Counted from the first letter of the stretch, positions 27,904 through 42,935 are shown. The stretch is 64,000 nt of DNA from Linepithema humile (GCF_040581485.1 NC_090130.1:17735656-17799655); one strand, 5' to 3'. Numbers and translations are program-made. The notes: generated by a model from the letters alone, not told the origin.

Positions 27904-30900
27904 CTGCAAAAATATGACTCAGCTTTAGCCATTATTAATGCTCGCCAAATAACACAAAGCGCGTGTCACTGCAGAGATGCAAATATTTCTGGCAGCATTA
28001 ATCGCAAATTTTACTCAAATTGCTTCTCTTTAGATCTTTAAATGGCTTGCAATTATTATCCGGACTTAAGAAACATTCCAGTGATATATAGTCATCTTAA
28101 AATCGACGAATAGTAAAATTGAGTTAAAAGCACTCATTTAATTCAATAAGACGAATTTAAGAAGAAAAATTAGACCCATTAAGATGGAAATATATTAATT
28201 GCCGTGATTTGAAAGCAATTTCGACAAATTAAATGCAAAAGCGAGCGCTGAAATGTAGCGCGGAAAACGCGACTGTGTAGAAGGGAGCGACTTTCGTGAA
28301 GAAGTGAACGGGCGCGAATTGTGCGGAGCACATAGCGAAATGGTCGGGTTATTAATTGTAACGCTGCTAGTCGCGTGTGTGCGTTTATTTCCATGAATTA
28401 TGAAATTCACGGTACGTTGCCGTGTCGAAGTTATGCGCTGGTTCTAATCTACTCATCACGACGACGAATCGTCGTCGCGTTCTCGCCGGAAACGTCAGTG
28501 GAAAATGTAATATTCAGCGAGGGAAGACTATGGAAGATTTGATGGCGGCGTTGCATAAATTAATTTCATTCACACGCTATTTATCTCATTCTATCGAAAG
28601 CTCGTTAAATAACGTTTACCGTAATCTTGTTTTTTGCTGTAATTACATGACAAAAAAATACGATTATAATAAAATGTAATAGTAATAAAGTACAAAGCGA
28701 TAGTTTTTGTGCTCACATTAATTTATCACTCATTGGCGTACAGTTTTTAAAGAATCATTGGTGATACCGAGATCGCAAAGTAAAGAATTCTAGAAGCGGT
28801 AAAAACACGTGCAAAAGATGTGGAGCAAACTATTATCTCTCGGAGTATCTTTAGTGGTAGTTTCCGGTGGCGCCATCGACGCGGGACGGTCACGTCGCGA
28901 ATTGATTTCGTCCGTATTTCAGAGTCGTGAAACGATGCTAAGCACGAGGCGGCTTTTCCGACCGCGACCGCTTCTCGTCTTCATTTCCTTCCCTCCCCCT
29001 GCACTTTCTTCGTGCCGCGCGTCCTGGGAAGGCACGTATTTGAGGCGGACAAACACGCGGAAGCATCCAGGAAACGACCGGGGCCTGCGCTTAGTCTCGT
29101 GCGTCTCTCAACTACTCGTTATACGCTCGCCCCGTTCTGGTACGAGTAGTTTGTGAAGCTTTAATGTTTGCCCTGGGCTAAAGTATGTTCCCGCACCTTT
29201 CCGCTCCCCCACCGTTGATCCAATATTACGTTTCCGTTGACACGCGAATTTCGTTAGCGCGATTAATATAACTTTTCCGGCGCGGTTTTAACCGGTTTCA
29301 ATTCCGTCTCTGTCATCACGAGACGCTATATTCGGTGACGGTGCTTCTTCTCAGATAAACATTCATAATATGTTTGCATAGTCAAATAAAGATACACACA
29401 CATATACACATGGCGCGCGCGACTTTTTAAAATATTAATTAATTCTACTAAAAGAGAATAAGAATACAAAATCAAAATAATTTAAATAACATTTTCAAAT
29501 CAAATTTTAATTTTTACAGATTAAGGAAAATTTTGATATACATTCTAAATTCTCTAGTCTTATTTTTTTATAAAAACTACTTTAATTATCGGAATTGATT
29601 ATGGTATATTCATATCGAAACGCGATAATTAGATGAAAATTTTACAGTAATCTCGTCTTTGGCGCGAGATGAACCACAAAAAGTTGTGCACGCAATTTTG
29701 TTCGATATTAGTTTATAAATTATCGACGTCAAGCGCGTTGTGGTTTCACAATTACGCTAAAATCCCCGTCGGTAGTGCGCAGGGCAGTAATAATCCGAAA
29801 TGAGAATTTGTTGGAAAGTTTGTTCGTTCGCGTGAAAGTTGATGAACTGGCGCTAACGTAATTTATGCGGCAAGACATGCAAACGCGCGAGCACGACAGG
29901 AGGACGAAGGCGAGCGCGGCTCAGGGACGTACGGGCACATCCTGCCTGTGCCCAAGGCAAACAATAAAGCTTGGCTCCTCGGCAAACTATTTGTAAGCGA
30001 GAATCTCGTCTCGGCGAACTTAAAATCTGTCTGGAATAGCTTGCAGGTTAACTGCGGATGGTTATGCTCTCGCTCTTTTTTCGCGACACTTTGAGTTAAG
30101 AGCACGTTGTCGTAAGAGAGTAAAAAATAGACTGTAAAATGTTCTTGGAAAATAGACAAAAGTTAGTGAATGTGAATTCGAGTAATGGCGTAATTATGGT
30201 AAAATGGCGCGACCTCTCTTCTGCAATACATTTCCAGTACTGATCAACGTAAAATATGATATGTATTATTTGATTTATAATTTTATAAAATAAAATTATG
30301 CTTTAAATGTTTAATAATTCGTCAGTTGAATAATATTATGTAACATAATCATAAAAGTTTCACAATAATATCTCATAAAATTTTGAAGTTTTTTAATATA
30401 AATATAATATTTGAGATAATAATTATTCAAATGTCAAAGTTAATTCATGAACGTAATTTAAGTGTGAATATAATTCATTAATATTTCTGATGAAAACACA
30501 ATAGTTAAACTTGAAAAACACTTCATTCCTGTAAACAGGCTAACTATATGCATATCAATCTTGTCCGTCCATTTGCTAAACGGATTTCAGTCAATTATTA
30601 CGTTCACTATGCATAACTTCCAATCAATGCAATTATTGTTACTAACGAAGGCTGCTGCGTATGCGTCGAAGTATCGAGATGCTCTTATTAACAAAGATAT
30701 TTAACGATAACAGGACGATACTGTGTGCGATCGCGTGTGAATGTAGCGTTGGATAATATCAATTTCGGCGCGAGTTAATGCAGATTCGCGAACTGATGGC
30801 TTTGCGGGCAACTGAAATTGCATATCAATCAATTAATGACCATTGCTCCACAGAATTCGATTTATTACTGTGCGCCTCGTACCGTAAGAATTTCGCCCTA

Positions 30901-32633
30901 TGATTATGGATGCAGTAATAAATGAAATATATGCGATACACACAATAAAATCATCGTATCGTTATACAATTCGCACAGAACACATATTTTTGTATAATAA
31001 TACGCGACGCATGGTCGAGTTGTAAAACCGCGGCATGCAAACAACGTGGAGACAAAGTGACAGGTGCGCGTGAAATAATGCAACCGTCAATAAAATGATC
31101 GTTATATACGAGCGAATAAATTTTCGAATTTTTCCGATCGCTGCACTCATTCGTTGATCGGCCGGCGTGACGCGTCAAGGCGACGATGCGCGAAAGATCG
31201 ATAAAGCTCGCGTTTGTTCGCGAGTTTGCTGAATCCAAAATAAGGCTGGCTTGCGATATTATAATTTCAGAAGAATGTAAATAATCGTAACTCATTTCTA
31301 AGAATGTCTATGATGTGCAGAAAGTAAAGAATATTTTTGTCACATATTTCTAAATAAGTGTTCTGAAAAACTGGTCTCCGGGATTTTGACAGCCGTTTTT
31401 GTGTAATATTTTCACGCATGAGCTGCGTGAAATATCTTATTATTAAATTTATACTCCGCTGTCGTGACAATCATACAGAATGCAAGCAACTGCAGCGATA
31501 ACGAAATCACACAACGCCGTTGCACATCCATGTCAATTTATACACGTACATTTTCCCAGTCGTTGCACTCGTCGTTGCTCGGACAACACGATACGAAGTG
31601 CAATGACGCGCAAACAGAATAACAACAATGTGCGGCACGACGCTACGCACAGGTATTTTGAAATCGTGATCAGTGGAAATAATGAAATCGCACGTAGGAC
31701 CAGAAACGACAAATTTTAATCGATGCCACGTGATCGGTTCGATTCATCGGTGAGACCGAATTGACGGTTTCGGAAACTCGTAAACTAGTGTCGGACACAA
31801 GTTAGCTGGCGCAATAACCGCGGAGTGCTCGATAGTCCTTTTGTCCTTTTACGATAGTTGATAGAAAGTTGAATTTTAGTTTTATATAATTAAATATAAT
31901 GGCATTTAGGAAATTTATTAATAATATTAATAGAATCGTATAAAATAATTCAACATGCTAGAATGTGCTTTAGATATTTAATAATATTAATCTTAAAACA
32001 ATCCCATTATCAAATCTCATTATTGTGTTATTTATTTGTGCAATTGTTGCATATTTAATTTTTTTCCATATAGCACAAAATGTACATTTAACTTCATCTC
32101 TTCGATCGAAATCAAATAAATTATTACTATAATCTTTAAATTTTGTTCAGGCCAAATTTTATTTGTGAAATATACATATAGTATGCTGATGCAACTTCCA
32201 TTACGGATGTTTATTTTTAATAAGAATAATGACATGCAAATTTTTTAAAATATTAAAAATTATAAATATTTCTTTTAGATATTACCTATATATATATCTC
32301 TTTTTTCTAATTTAAATTTATTATTTACATTATTAAGCAACATGACAGCGATATGATGCCTGAGTACACAATATCATACATCTACCGCATTTTCATTAAT
32401 AATTCGTTGAAATATTCAAACTCCAAATATTACTCATTTCCATTGTAATATAACACCACATTAATATGAATGAATGTAGGCCGCATTAATTTTAAGTGTA
32501 CTTTTACCGTATTATGTCATACACTAACTGTGGATAGCTCTCATTAATTTAATTACGTTCAATCAATAATTCGATCAATAATTTTTTTATTTTTGTAAAA
32601 TTGAATTATTTTTCGTATCTATTTTGTGATAGT

Positions 32634-32669
32634 GCTATTTATATTATTTATATAAATAATATAAATAGC
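32634..32669. repeat. 36-bp perfect AT-rich palindrome
   Basis: GCTATTTATATTATTTAT is followed at once by its exact reverse complement. It lies in an AT-rich part of the receptor intron and could extrude as a cruciform. No surrounding element ends are visible. Confidence 0.85.
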
Positions 32670-35600
32670 ATTATTATTTATATTTTTTATACGTATATAG
32701 AATTTCACAATTGTAACGCTAGCTACAAGTCGCATATTGTCAAAATGCGGACAGTCATGGAACGCCGTTACAATGCAATTGCGCTGCAGGTGCGTGCGTG
32801 CCCGCCTCGCGGAAAAATTGCACGAGATCCGATGCGTCCACCGAGTGAATTCGGGAGCGGGAAAAAATTAATGGCCGACGATAGACGACGCGGTTGTCAC
32901 TTTTTTTTATCCAGTGACCGGGCTAACCGGAGGTGCGTGGAATGTGCGCGTCGATTGTATCGATTGCAGCGGCTCCGCCGATATTAAAACGTTTTATCGC
33001 TGAGCCTCATGAGATCTGACAATACAATAAAAAAACATTTTGCCCGAAGAGGAGACCGTTCGGAACATTCGCTGACGAGCCGTATCAAGCGGAATTGCGT
33101 CGTGTTGCTGCGCATTTAATCTTTTTCCACATAGCACGTACATATAGTTTCATTCTTTTTCAGTGAAGCGAATCTATAAAGCAATGATAGATAATCTTGT
33201 AATTTCTAGATTTAGTTAATAAAATGTGTACTGATATGACTTTATTTGCAAACAGATAAAATTCCCATTCTGATATAAAAGTTTTAATTTTTGAATGTTT
33301 CAATGTATATTGAAAGAAATATGTTTTTAATTAAAATTTTTTTAATATATATTTTAATATTTTAATTAATCCAAGTTTCAAAGATATGTTATTTGCTCTA
33401 CAGAAAAATATATTTAATTTCAAAAAGAAAATTGAGTAAATTAAAAAAAATTTTCTTCATAAAACTTTTTAATAACTCACAATAAATTGCAGAAATAAAT
33501 CAAACAATGTTATTGTATCAATTACAATAAATTACTATATACATATGTTTAAAACATGAAAAGATACTTTTATAAAAATTCACTGGTTAATCTGGCATTA
33601 CTATTTCTTGGAAGTTTATTTAATTTCATTAAAATAAAACGCGGTTCGCTGCATTTCCTATCACAGCACTTACGCCCTTATTACGTCGAAACGAAAACGA
33701 AGTGGACGAGCTCACGCGTATTATCAGAAATCTCTTAGTTGGATGGAAGTTGCGATAGTTGTTGCATCGTGAATACAGTCTAGTTATCCGGGGCTAATTG
33801 GAGCGTGCTTTTAATTAGCCGGAGTTCAACCTAACGTAACGTAACGGACAGAGACGGCGGCGTGGCTCTGCCTAATTGCATTTAACTCGAATGCGCATTG
33901 GGATAATTTGGAGCTATATATTTTTCGCGCGCATAATGCCCGACGAAATTTGTTGACATTACTCGGTAGATTATTACTCCAACGTAGCTGATAATGCACG
34001 TAGCAAAATTTGTGACATTCTCGCCTTTATTGCGCTCAAATAATCTGATCGTGGTATATTATGCACGAACATCTCTCGTAATGCTACTTAAAGTTTTGAT
34101 TAAGCCGGTTTAGAAATTCTACCCCACTGCAATATATCGCTTGAGCAAATAACGTTCGCGTAACAAATAAGTCTGACAGTGCTTGTCTCTCTCTGCGTCA
34201 GTTTTTTCATCTTGCACATTTTCCAATATTAATGTTTTACAAAAATATTATTCTTTAACAATGCAATCGTTTCATCAGGTTTTATTCTGACCGGCTCCAA
34301 ATTCATCGGGCGGTTTATTGTTGGCAAAACAAGGTCGCGCTGGGAATGAAATTTTCATCGCAATCTTTGATGAATTTTACTCGTGCAATAAATCATTTCA
34401 ACGAGAATTACATATTTGGCCGCAATAAGCGTACGATTTTTCAAAAAGCTTTTACTGTACGCGCGTATGTGCGCGTAAAATACGTGCGATCATATTCGAT
34501 ACGAATAACCGCACGAATTGCTTTGTCGGTCGTGCGCCTTGACGTCCCGGAAATTGGCAATCTCGCGTGAATAATGAAAAAACTGGCAGTCACGTACGCC
34601 GAACAAGTGTCCGGTTGCGCCCGATTTAAGTCCCGTGTCCTGCTCGAATATATCGGCGGTCAGTCGTCGGACACCCGCGGCTCTCGTAAGTTCTCGCACC
34701 AACATTGCGGATCATTTGTCGGCGAAGGAGCCGAAACTTCGGTGCCGCCTAATCCACGATTCGTTCCCGCTCGGATAATCGCCACGGAATTAATTCGTGG
34801 AGATCTGTCATTTTTCCCGGCTCGCGCGTGTGCCTCGCTTCTTTCATCTCTTTTCTTTGAGATACGAACTTTGCGACGAACGACGAACTCGCCTCGCGAG
34901 CCCGCCGGTTCGGCTCAGGATCAGCCTGTTCATTAGCATTTAAAGCGAAATGGAAATGCCTCGTTGAACTACTTGCTGTCTAACGGGGGTCTTCACCTTT
35001 CACGCGCGGATCAGGGTCAGAAACGTTGCAGTTGAGAAATCTGCATAGTTCACGGACGATGATTAACCCGGCGGAAATAAAATATTTCCGCATCCCTGAT
35101 TAAAGACGGTGTTTTAAGGATCGGTGCATCGGTGCCTATTTATTTAAACGTGCAAGAACAATTCGCCACGGATCAATAATAATTTACAAGCGCAAAACAC
35201 GCGAATGGTCTCACGTGCTACACGTATCTTCACTCATCGTAAATTTCGTCTTCGAGCGGAGCTTTTTAAGCGAGTATCCATTATCCTGTTCCGAAAAATT
35301 CTCCCTTTATCACAAAGATTAATGCCTTCCTTTTAGTCCGACGTAATTGAAATAAATACTACTCCGGACAGCGCGGACTCTGAAACAAATCTTGGTTTAT
35401 GTCGCGGCATCCCACGGACGTGTTTCTTCCTTCCTAATGTTCGGCAAATAGAAATTTCTTTATAAAGTCGTCGACTTGACCAATCTTTCGCAAGCGCAGT
35501 TCTTGCAGCTGGATAACGGAAAGAGAGACGATTATGGTCCTTATCCTGTTCGCCACTGGACTGCGACACGATTTGTTTAAATCTAAAAATGTCCACAATG

Positions 35601-38409
35601 TTGTTGGGTGAACTCAAACATATATCGATCAGGAAGGCGTGCGATTTACTGCAACGCGCGCTGTGTATCGCATTGGCGGATGGAAAACATGAAACTATTC
35701 CGTTACGAAGAATCTGTCGATGCTTATACGCTGCAACTTGTATGACTTTACGCCACCCTTAGCGGTATGCGTTTCTAGATACATCGCCACAAAACTTTTA
35801 GAATCCTTGAATTTTTTAGCAGTCGAGCTTTCTTTTTAGTATTTCTGAATTTTTCTAGTCTTCCTTCTTTTATTATGCAAAAAATCATAAAGGAAGAAGA
35901 ACATCGGAAAGGTCTTTAATAATAATATAGCATTACATGCGTGACATTCCATAAGCCGATGAACATTACAGTAGACAGCGTTTTCGATTTCCAGTGGATA
36001 TTTTTCAATCTCATATTTCACTTCAGTAAAAACATGGAAAGCGAGACAACATAAATCAAAAGTTGCATTTGATACATCGCTTTTTTGATGGAAAAGAATG
36101 CGCGATACACGTACAATAATATTATATTTCAAACCATAGTAATTCCTGACAATATTTACTGTTCACCTCGCTGTCGCCAAATACCCAAGTCTCTATTGCA
36201 TGATTCAATTTCTTTCCACTTTTCACATAACATAAATTTAAAAAAAGAAAGAAATGACATCAGCTTGTTAGCACTGTTTCCATCCATTAATTTTACGTTC
36301 AGAATTTTATAGATATATTTTTTTCGTGTTTTATTTCGCCTTTCATTTTCAATTCCTTCTATTTAAAGCGGAAAATTTTGAATGCCGTGGGACGTATTGT
36401 GTCCGCCATAATAAAGTTCTGCTGGCGAATTAAAGTTCGATCGCCATTAATCCACTGAGCATTATGAAACTGCAAATTACAACCGATCGAGCGCAAAGAA
36501 TTAGCTGGGCAAGTAATATGCGGTAATGAACACCTGTATTTTATATGGAGAAAATTCGCATTGACCGTGGCGTAATGTAATGCGTTCTGTAATGATTCGT
36601 AATAATATGCCAGGCCTTTCGCAGCGATCGCTGTAAATTGGTTGTTTGCAATCTGGTCTGATATTGACAGTTTAGCAGGCAATATGATTTACGGAATGCA
36701 ACTCAATTTATACGAGTAGTTTCGTATATGTTATTGCAGTCTGAAGTGATTTTTAAGGAAAATTCGACTGCACTTTCCACCATTTTTCGACAGTTATTTC
36801 CTGCATAATTCAATAATCGCAACTTAATAGATGCGTCATAAAAAAATAATTTTTAAATAATATAATAATTATAATAATTTAACAAAAAAGTAATATTTTA
36901 TACCACAAATATACGGATATTTGCAGTTAGTAAAACACGTGTTAGTTCCTTGGCTTGACGCTGCAGATTTTTCGCGAAAAGGTCCCAGCCAGGCCAATGT
37001 CGTTCCAGCCATATTTTTGACCAACCACCGCAGTCGTCGTGGAACCTACCTTCCTGGCAGTATGACTGCACCCCGGCTTGGCAAATAAAATAATAAAACC
37101 TTTCGAGTGCGAGATAGTCTGATTTATGGCGCCAACAGCAAAGGTTATCCACCGCGGCGCAGAGAATTCAGTGATTCATTGGCTAAGCGGATCGGAGAAG
37201 AGTTAAGAGAAATATGAGACAGAAAACTTGATGTCCGGGTTCTTCCTTCTCTTCCTCATTAATCCGCACATTAAGTGAAAATTTGTAATTAATGGGGCCA
37301 CCCGTTATATACACGTCTTCAGACAGCTTATAAATGGACAGTTTCTTCGCTTGACGCAGCCACTCATTGTAAATAATTCTATGCGCATTTTTAACGCTAA
37401 TCGATAACACTGCAGAATAAACTAAATTCTATGCTTCAAAGTTATCACACTGTACTGATTGATTTCAGATATCGTCAAATATAGAGCTCGAAGAATATAT
37501 CAAATATATCGAAGCAAAGAAAATGAGTTTCAAATTTAAATAGTTAAAACAATTCGAAATATTTAAAGATTCAAACAATTCGGACATTTAAAAAATTGGA
37601 ACAAATATTTAATGCACTGCAAGCAGAAAATAAACCACTTTTTGTATCTGCCTAACTTTACGTAAATGTCAATTTTCGAACTTCCAGACATGAAATTAGT
37701 TGGAACAGTTTGAACTGTTCGAACTTTCAACGCGAATGATTAACTACGTAACATGTGATCTCAAAATCCAAACTATACAAACTACTTGACCACCTCAAAT
37801 TTCCTATAACATTAATAAATAATAAAGTATAAACTAATTAAAGTATAAATTATGTGCAATGATTTCTAAAACAATTATTTCTTTGAAGCATAAAAAGTTT
37901 GCAGTATATTAAAAAATAACTTCGATAAGTTATTAATATTTCACAAGATTAAAGCCTCGGTATAAAATTCCGAAATAAAGTAACTTTTCCAAAAGATTGA
38001 AGCTCGCTGTGTTATTAATAATTCTAAAACACACATTCTTATTTTATCCGAGAAAGTCGTTCGAGCTCACAAAATCTCGCAATTAGGCGCGCCGGTATCC
38101 ACTAACGCCGGCGGTTTCTTCATCACGGTTTGGCGTAGATCCTTCTCATTACGTTGTTACATCAGCGGCTCGCACACATTTTCCCGCTTCTCCTCCGTCC
38201 ACAGGGCCGAAAAAGTCCATCTTCCCTCGGCGCGCGGTTTCCTCTCCCGTCGAGAGTGCGAAGTAAGAAGGAAGGAGAAACGCGGGCGAAAGAAAGAGGG
38301 AGAAAACGTGCTGCCGGTAAGCGCGATCAGTATGCATCTGCGGTTTCTCTACGTTGATGTAACAAGCTTCTTACCCGGCTGCGTTTTCGTCTTACTCGTT
38401 CTCGTTACA

Positions 38410-38515
38410 TAGATTTCGATCGCTCTCCCTTTCTCTCTTTCTTCTCCCCCAACTCGTCTCTTTCTTTCTCTTTCACTCTCTGGCTCTCTCTCTTTCTCTC
38501 TCTCTCTCCCTTTCG
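38410..38515. repeat. Imperfect CT-rich tract
   Basis: This is an irregular C/T-only stretch with several CTCTCTCT runs, upstream of a GC-richer block at 38520-39060. That block has long open frames on both strands, a sign of low stop-codon frequency rather than two genes. A promoter or 5' exon function cannot be excluded but is not shown. Confidence 0.7.
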
Positions 38516-41206
38516 GTTTACTTGTTCTACTTACACGGCGCTTCTTGTGTAACCACCCACCTTAACCCACGTCTATATTTTCCCCATCGAAGCTTTCACA
38601 GTGAGTCGAGAGGAGTAGAAAGGGTGCGAGAGGAAGAGAAGGCTAACCAAGTATGCCGTGCACTTATCTCGGCGGCAGCTCGCTCACTAGAACCGCCTAC
38701 TTCCTTCTCTCGACCTTCGACGCCTAAACTGCGCCCACCTTTCTTTCCTTTTTCTTCTTTTGTCTTCCGCCTTCGCGTTGATTGTGACCGAGCTTTTTGT
38801 GCGACTTTGCCGGAGTTAACTCGGTCGTTTAGCGGCGTGGAAAAGGAAGGAGGCGACGGAAGTTGGCAGACCGGGGGGGATGCACGCCCAAGGTGGTGTC
38901 GAAACAAAAGCGCCACCGTAGGTAATTTCACCGCGGTCCACGTAGGTAGTACAGGCGGGTCGACGAGGCGAGAGAACAGGTTGTCCTCCACAATACAGAA
39001 GCGTTTGACAATTCGCTCGAAAGCAAATGGGTGCAAAGGCAAGTGCGCTATTATCTGAAGGCTGTTCGAGAAGATTGCCAGCAAGCTCTTGAACGTGCGG
39101 TTATTCGTATGCTTCGAATCCGGAGAGCCACCTTACGCCCGCTTCGAAGAGTTTTTAACCGCGCGACTTAAAAATACATTTCGTCGAATTAAAATAGTAC
39201 GAAGAGAGATTGCGCTGCGCGTGTAAAATTAATTATTAAAGTATACGCAGAATAATTTCTCGAGACTTTGAAGAACTTGAATTTGTCATTGCTCGCGCAA
39301 TAACATTGTTGTGCGGAGATAATCACTTTTAAAAGCGAAAGGAAGTCTTAGAAAAGCACGAACACCTGCGCTCATTTCGCTAACAAGATAACATAATAAT
39401 AACAGTCGGCTAGCTTCTGTTTCTTCTGCTACCTTTGTAGCGTCTGAGAAGAATACAAAATCAAGAAAAGTATGTGCGTCCCAATTCGCTGTAATTTTTT
39501 ATACGCGATAAATATACATATAATACCATACTTTATGTTATCGGTCATTTTAATGTTTCAAGCGGCATCCGAATTTTTGGCTTTATTTTTGACTCGACTT
39601 TCCGCGAACACATCTTAAACCTTACTCTCCCTTATCTCGGCAATATTCCCGGACAATTGCGCGAATATTTACTCAGAAGCGGTGGACTCGCACCCCGCAA
39701 CGCTTGATAACATTTTTGCGAGCAATTAGAGCATGCCGAAACTGCTTGTAATCCCGCTATCCAGCGTCCAAAAATTCCAACAAACAATAAGCGCGGAAAA
39801 TTCCATTGTAGAATAATAATCTTGAGTAGCGCCACGGAAGAAAAGTGGATTGCACAGCGGCGCTTCTTGTGAGAAACTTTAAGTTTCATATACGGCAACA
39901 GTGAAATATAGAAGTGACTTATCGGGATATTTTCGTTGAATGCTTTTAAGCGCGCGCGTCCCTCGGCTCGATTTTAAACTGTATATTACATTCAAATATT
40001 ACGCCACCGCGCACTACTGTGCCGCTTCGGGAAGTTTAACGGCTGTAGCGGAAGTAATTAGAGAACTCTTTTTCTCGTAGACCTGAACCCGGACATTTTC
40101 TCATGAATTGTAAATGCGACCAAGTTTTTTAATCTCAGTATCGCATCTGGAATTTCAGATTGTCTATTTACAATTCGCTCTCTGCTGTGAACGCGACGAA
40201 CGGAAGAGAATATTTGGGTTATCTCAAAAATGAAAGAGCGAGGGATTCATACAAATCTATTTAGTTTATATCTCTTTCTTCATAATTAAATTGTGAATAA
40301 ATTATCAAGTCACTACCATAAAAAAAATTTTTTTAATTTTTATATTTGTTTTAGAGCAATATATATTTATGAAAAAAGAAATTAAATAGATTTAACATTT
40401 GGGGCAAGCATTGAACATTTGAACATTAATTCTGAAACAACTTTAAAAGCAACATCAAACACTTTGTAACTGTATAAAAGAGCATTTTCCGTTCTTTCCA
40501 TTACAAAGCAAGGTAGCAAAATAGTGACATTTCCGAGGAAATACATATTTCCCGAAAATGGTAAATATGTACTTTTAAGGAAATGTTATTCTATCCTTCC
40601 AAACGGTCAGACAAAAGATCGCGTTTTTCTGTCCAACCCGTTGATATTCCCTCGGTTTTGTTATACATGCAAATAGCCCTTCAGAATTCCTGAAATGTTG
40701 GTCCCTTGGGACGCACGAGATTGGAGGGTGCGAAAAATAATAATAATCATGAGGGACGCGCCCGAGGCGTAGCATTGACGCTCTCGACGAAATAATATCG
40801 TTTTCCTTCTTATTTGAATTATTAGCAACGATTTCAAAGAGACATTTTGTGCAATCTTCCTGTATTGTGCGCAAAACGTTTCCTTCACTTATTGTAAATA
40901 TCGCGTATTTTGCTTAAAAATGAAAAAGGAGTTGATGTTTATAAAGAAACGGAAATATGATCGTTCAATTTCGCGAATCGTCTACATATTTGTGGAAATT
41001 CAGTGCGAGATCACGCGCCCGTAAAATTGATTTATTTATTCGAGTTTCAATGCGGATTATTTGTATTGAACTACAAAGAAGTACAGATAAAGCAGAGAGA
41101 TAGAAAGCATATCAATCGCATGATATATGTAATATTTTACGAACCAATTTCAATTTCAAGCAAGAAAATAATTTTAATTTCAAGCAAAAAGATTTTTTTT
41201 TAACAT

Positions 41207-41430
41207 GATTATTTTTTTTAAATATATATTATTATTGGTTATAAACTGGCGATAAAAATCAAAATATTATATGTATTGTATTTTTGTATAATAAATAATA
41301 ATAAATTATAAAATAAATATTATCCATTATACACTACTCATTTTAGCTTTATGTTATTATGTTAATAATTATTAAAAATAATATTTTGGAAATTGTACTT
41401 ACACAATACAAATTTTTAATGAAAATTATA
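41207..41430. repeat. Diverged direct repeat, copy 1
   Basis: Shares most of its sequence with 42181-42390, including ATATTATTATTGGT, ACTGGCGAT and ATAATATTTTGGAAATTGTA in the same order, with small indels. On the minus strand both copies carry the donor-like string TGTGTAAGTACAATTTCC. It could be a segmental duplication or two copies of an unrecognised repeat. Confidence 0.7.
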
Positions 41431-42180
41431 CGATTCTACTATTTTAGCTACAATTTTATGACAAGAGAAAATTACAGTATTATTATAGTTATTAAACAAA
41501 TTTTTATGTTTTCGTCTAGTAAGTTTTTTAAACAGAAAAGAATTCAAGAATCTTAAGAACAAAAGTTCCATGAGCTCTTAGATCTAAAACTTGAAAACTT
41601 GAAAAGCCGATGACATCAGGATCATAAAAAATGAAGATTCAAGAATTTCTCCAGTGTGCAAAGGTACAAAAACTTAAGAGCTGGAAACAGCAAAGCTAAA
41701 TAATCTATTTTTAAATCTAAAAAATTCAATGAAATTAATGTAATAAAAAGGTTAATGTATAAAAATTAAAAAATGGCTCGTAAGCTCGAGAGTCTCTGAT
41801 GGATTAGAAGCTCGATTAAATACATGTGGCTTTCTTGCCGCGTATATACAGTGTTTCGTTGGCACGACATTTTCAGCGCGTTCACGCTTGCACGCATATG
41901 CGTGATACGAAACGCGATTACGGGACGCTGTCGTCGCGACGCGGCATCGGTGGAGTTTCACGAAGTCGTCGTCGCGACGACGCTCTGATCTACATCTAAA
42001 TTGGAAAAAAAACGTTAAACTTACACGCAGACGTTGCAAACGCGTTGTATTCACGATGGACATTATTTGCGACCGGCCGTGAATTTTTACATATATAGCG
42101 GATGTTAACGCGTAATTCTGTTACGTCATGAATCGAAAGAGCTATTCCCTTTCTCTTTACTTTCTTTTTTTTTTTAATGT

Positions 42181-42390
42181 AATCATTTTTTCAAATGTAT
42201 ATTATTATTATTGGTCAGAAACTGGCGATGAAAATCAAAACATTATATGTATTATTTTACTTGTGTATAATAAATTTGTAAAATAAGCATACATTATCCA
42301 TTTTAGCTTTATGTGTTATGTTAATAATTATTTGAAACAAATAATATTTTGGAAATTGTACTTACACAATGCGAATTTTAATGAAAATTA
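42181..42390. repeat. Diverged direct repeat, copy 2
   Basis: This is the second copy of 41207-41430, about 970 bp away in the same orientation. Between the copies is a CpG-rich block (about 41810-41990) that is not duplicated. Confidence 0.7.
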
Positions 42391-42922
42391 TTATTACGTA
42401 TATGTAGAAATATATTAATGAAATATATAATTATGAATCAATCAGAGAGAAAACGTTATACAATCACGTTATTCAATCTAATGTTATTCAATCTACATGC
42501 AAATGTAATTTCTTTTTCCATATGCATTACGAGAGAATCATTATATTATAATTTAATATAAGCATCGCAATAACTGGGGAAATATGTATGCACAAAATAT
42601 GGAATCAAGCGCCAGATTTCCATTTTTTCATATCGTAATATCCAAATATATTACAAGAAATTTTTGCAAAAAAATCCATGATTTTATCCATGATAGGTCG
42701 GAGCTAACAGTAAAATTATAATAATAATTAAATGAGAATAAATTATAATTTATTATTATTTTTTAATTTTAAAGCAAATTTATTTTTATATGTTGTACGT
42801 GATTAACGGTTTATTTCGACGACCATAGCCATAGCAAGACCTTGTTAAGCATAATGAAATAAAATAGCTTTTCCCATATTTTTCTACGATTTTGTTCTTG
42901 TTTTGAAAAAAGCTTATTATTA

Positions 42923-42935
42923 CACTGTAAAAAAA
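42923..42935. repeat. CACTA terminal inverted repeat, left
   Basis: CACTGTAAAAAAA; the exact inverse is at 51456-51468. Just inside is a hairpin (ACACCTATTAT paired with ATAATAGGTGT, about 42950-42993), followed by subterminal repeats. Confidence 0.88.

Larger units (their letters stand above)
27904..42922. other. Part of a 24-kb receptor intron
   Basis: This lies between receptor exons 27751-27903 and 51973-52133, whose splice phases match directly, so it is intron. It holds a 36-bp perfect palindrome, a polypyrimidine stretch at 38410-38515, a GC-richer patch at about 38100-39100 and a diverged direct duplication (41207-41430 and 42181-42390). No gene is supportable; weak open frames near 36900-37410 are discussed in the findings. 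Confidence 0.6.

Noticed and set aside
28809..29156. 115-codon plus-strand frame with a hydrophobic start
   Set aside because: The start resembles a signal peptide, but the remainder is Arg/Ser/Pro-rich low-quality sequence without homology that I recognise.
38522..39084. Overlapping 178-codon plus and 162-codon minus frames
   Set aside because: The block is GC-richer with few stops; both strands are open, neither peptide shows a domain, and no splice context was found.
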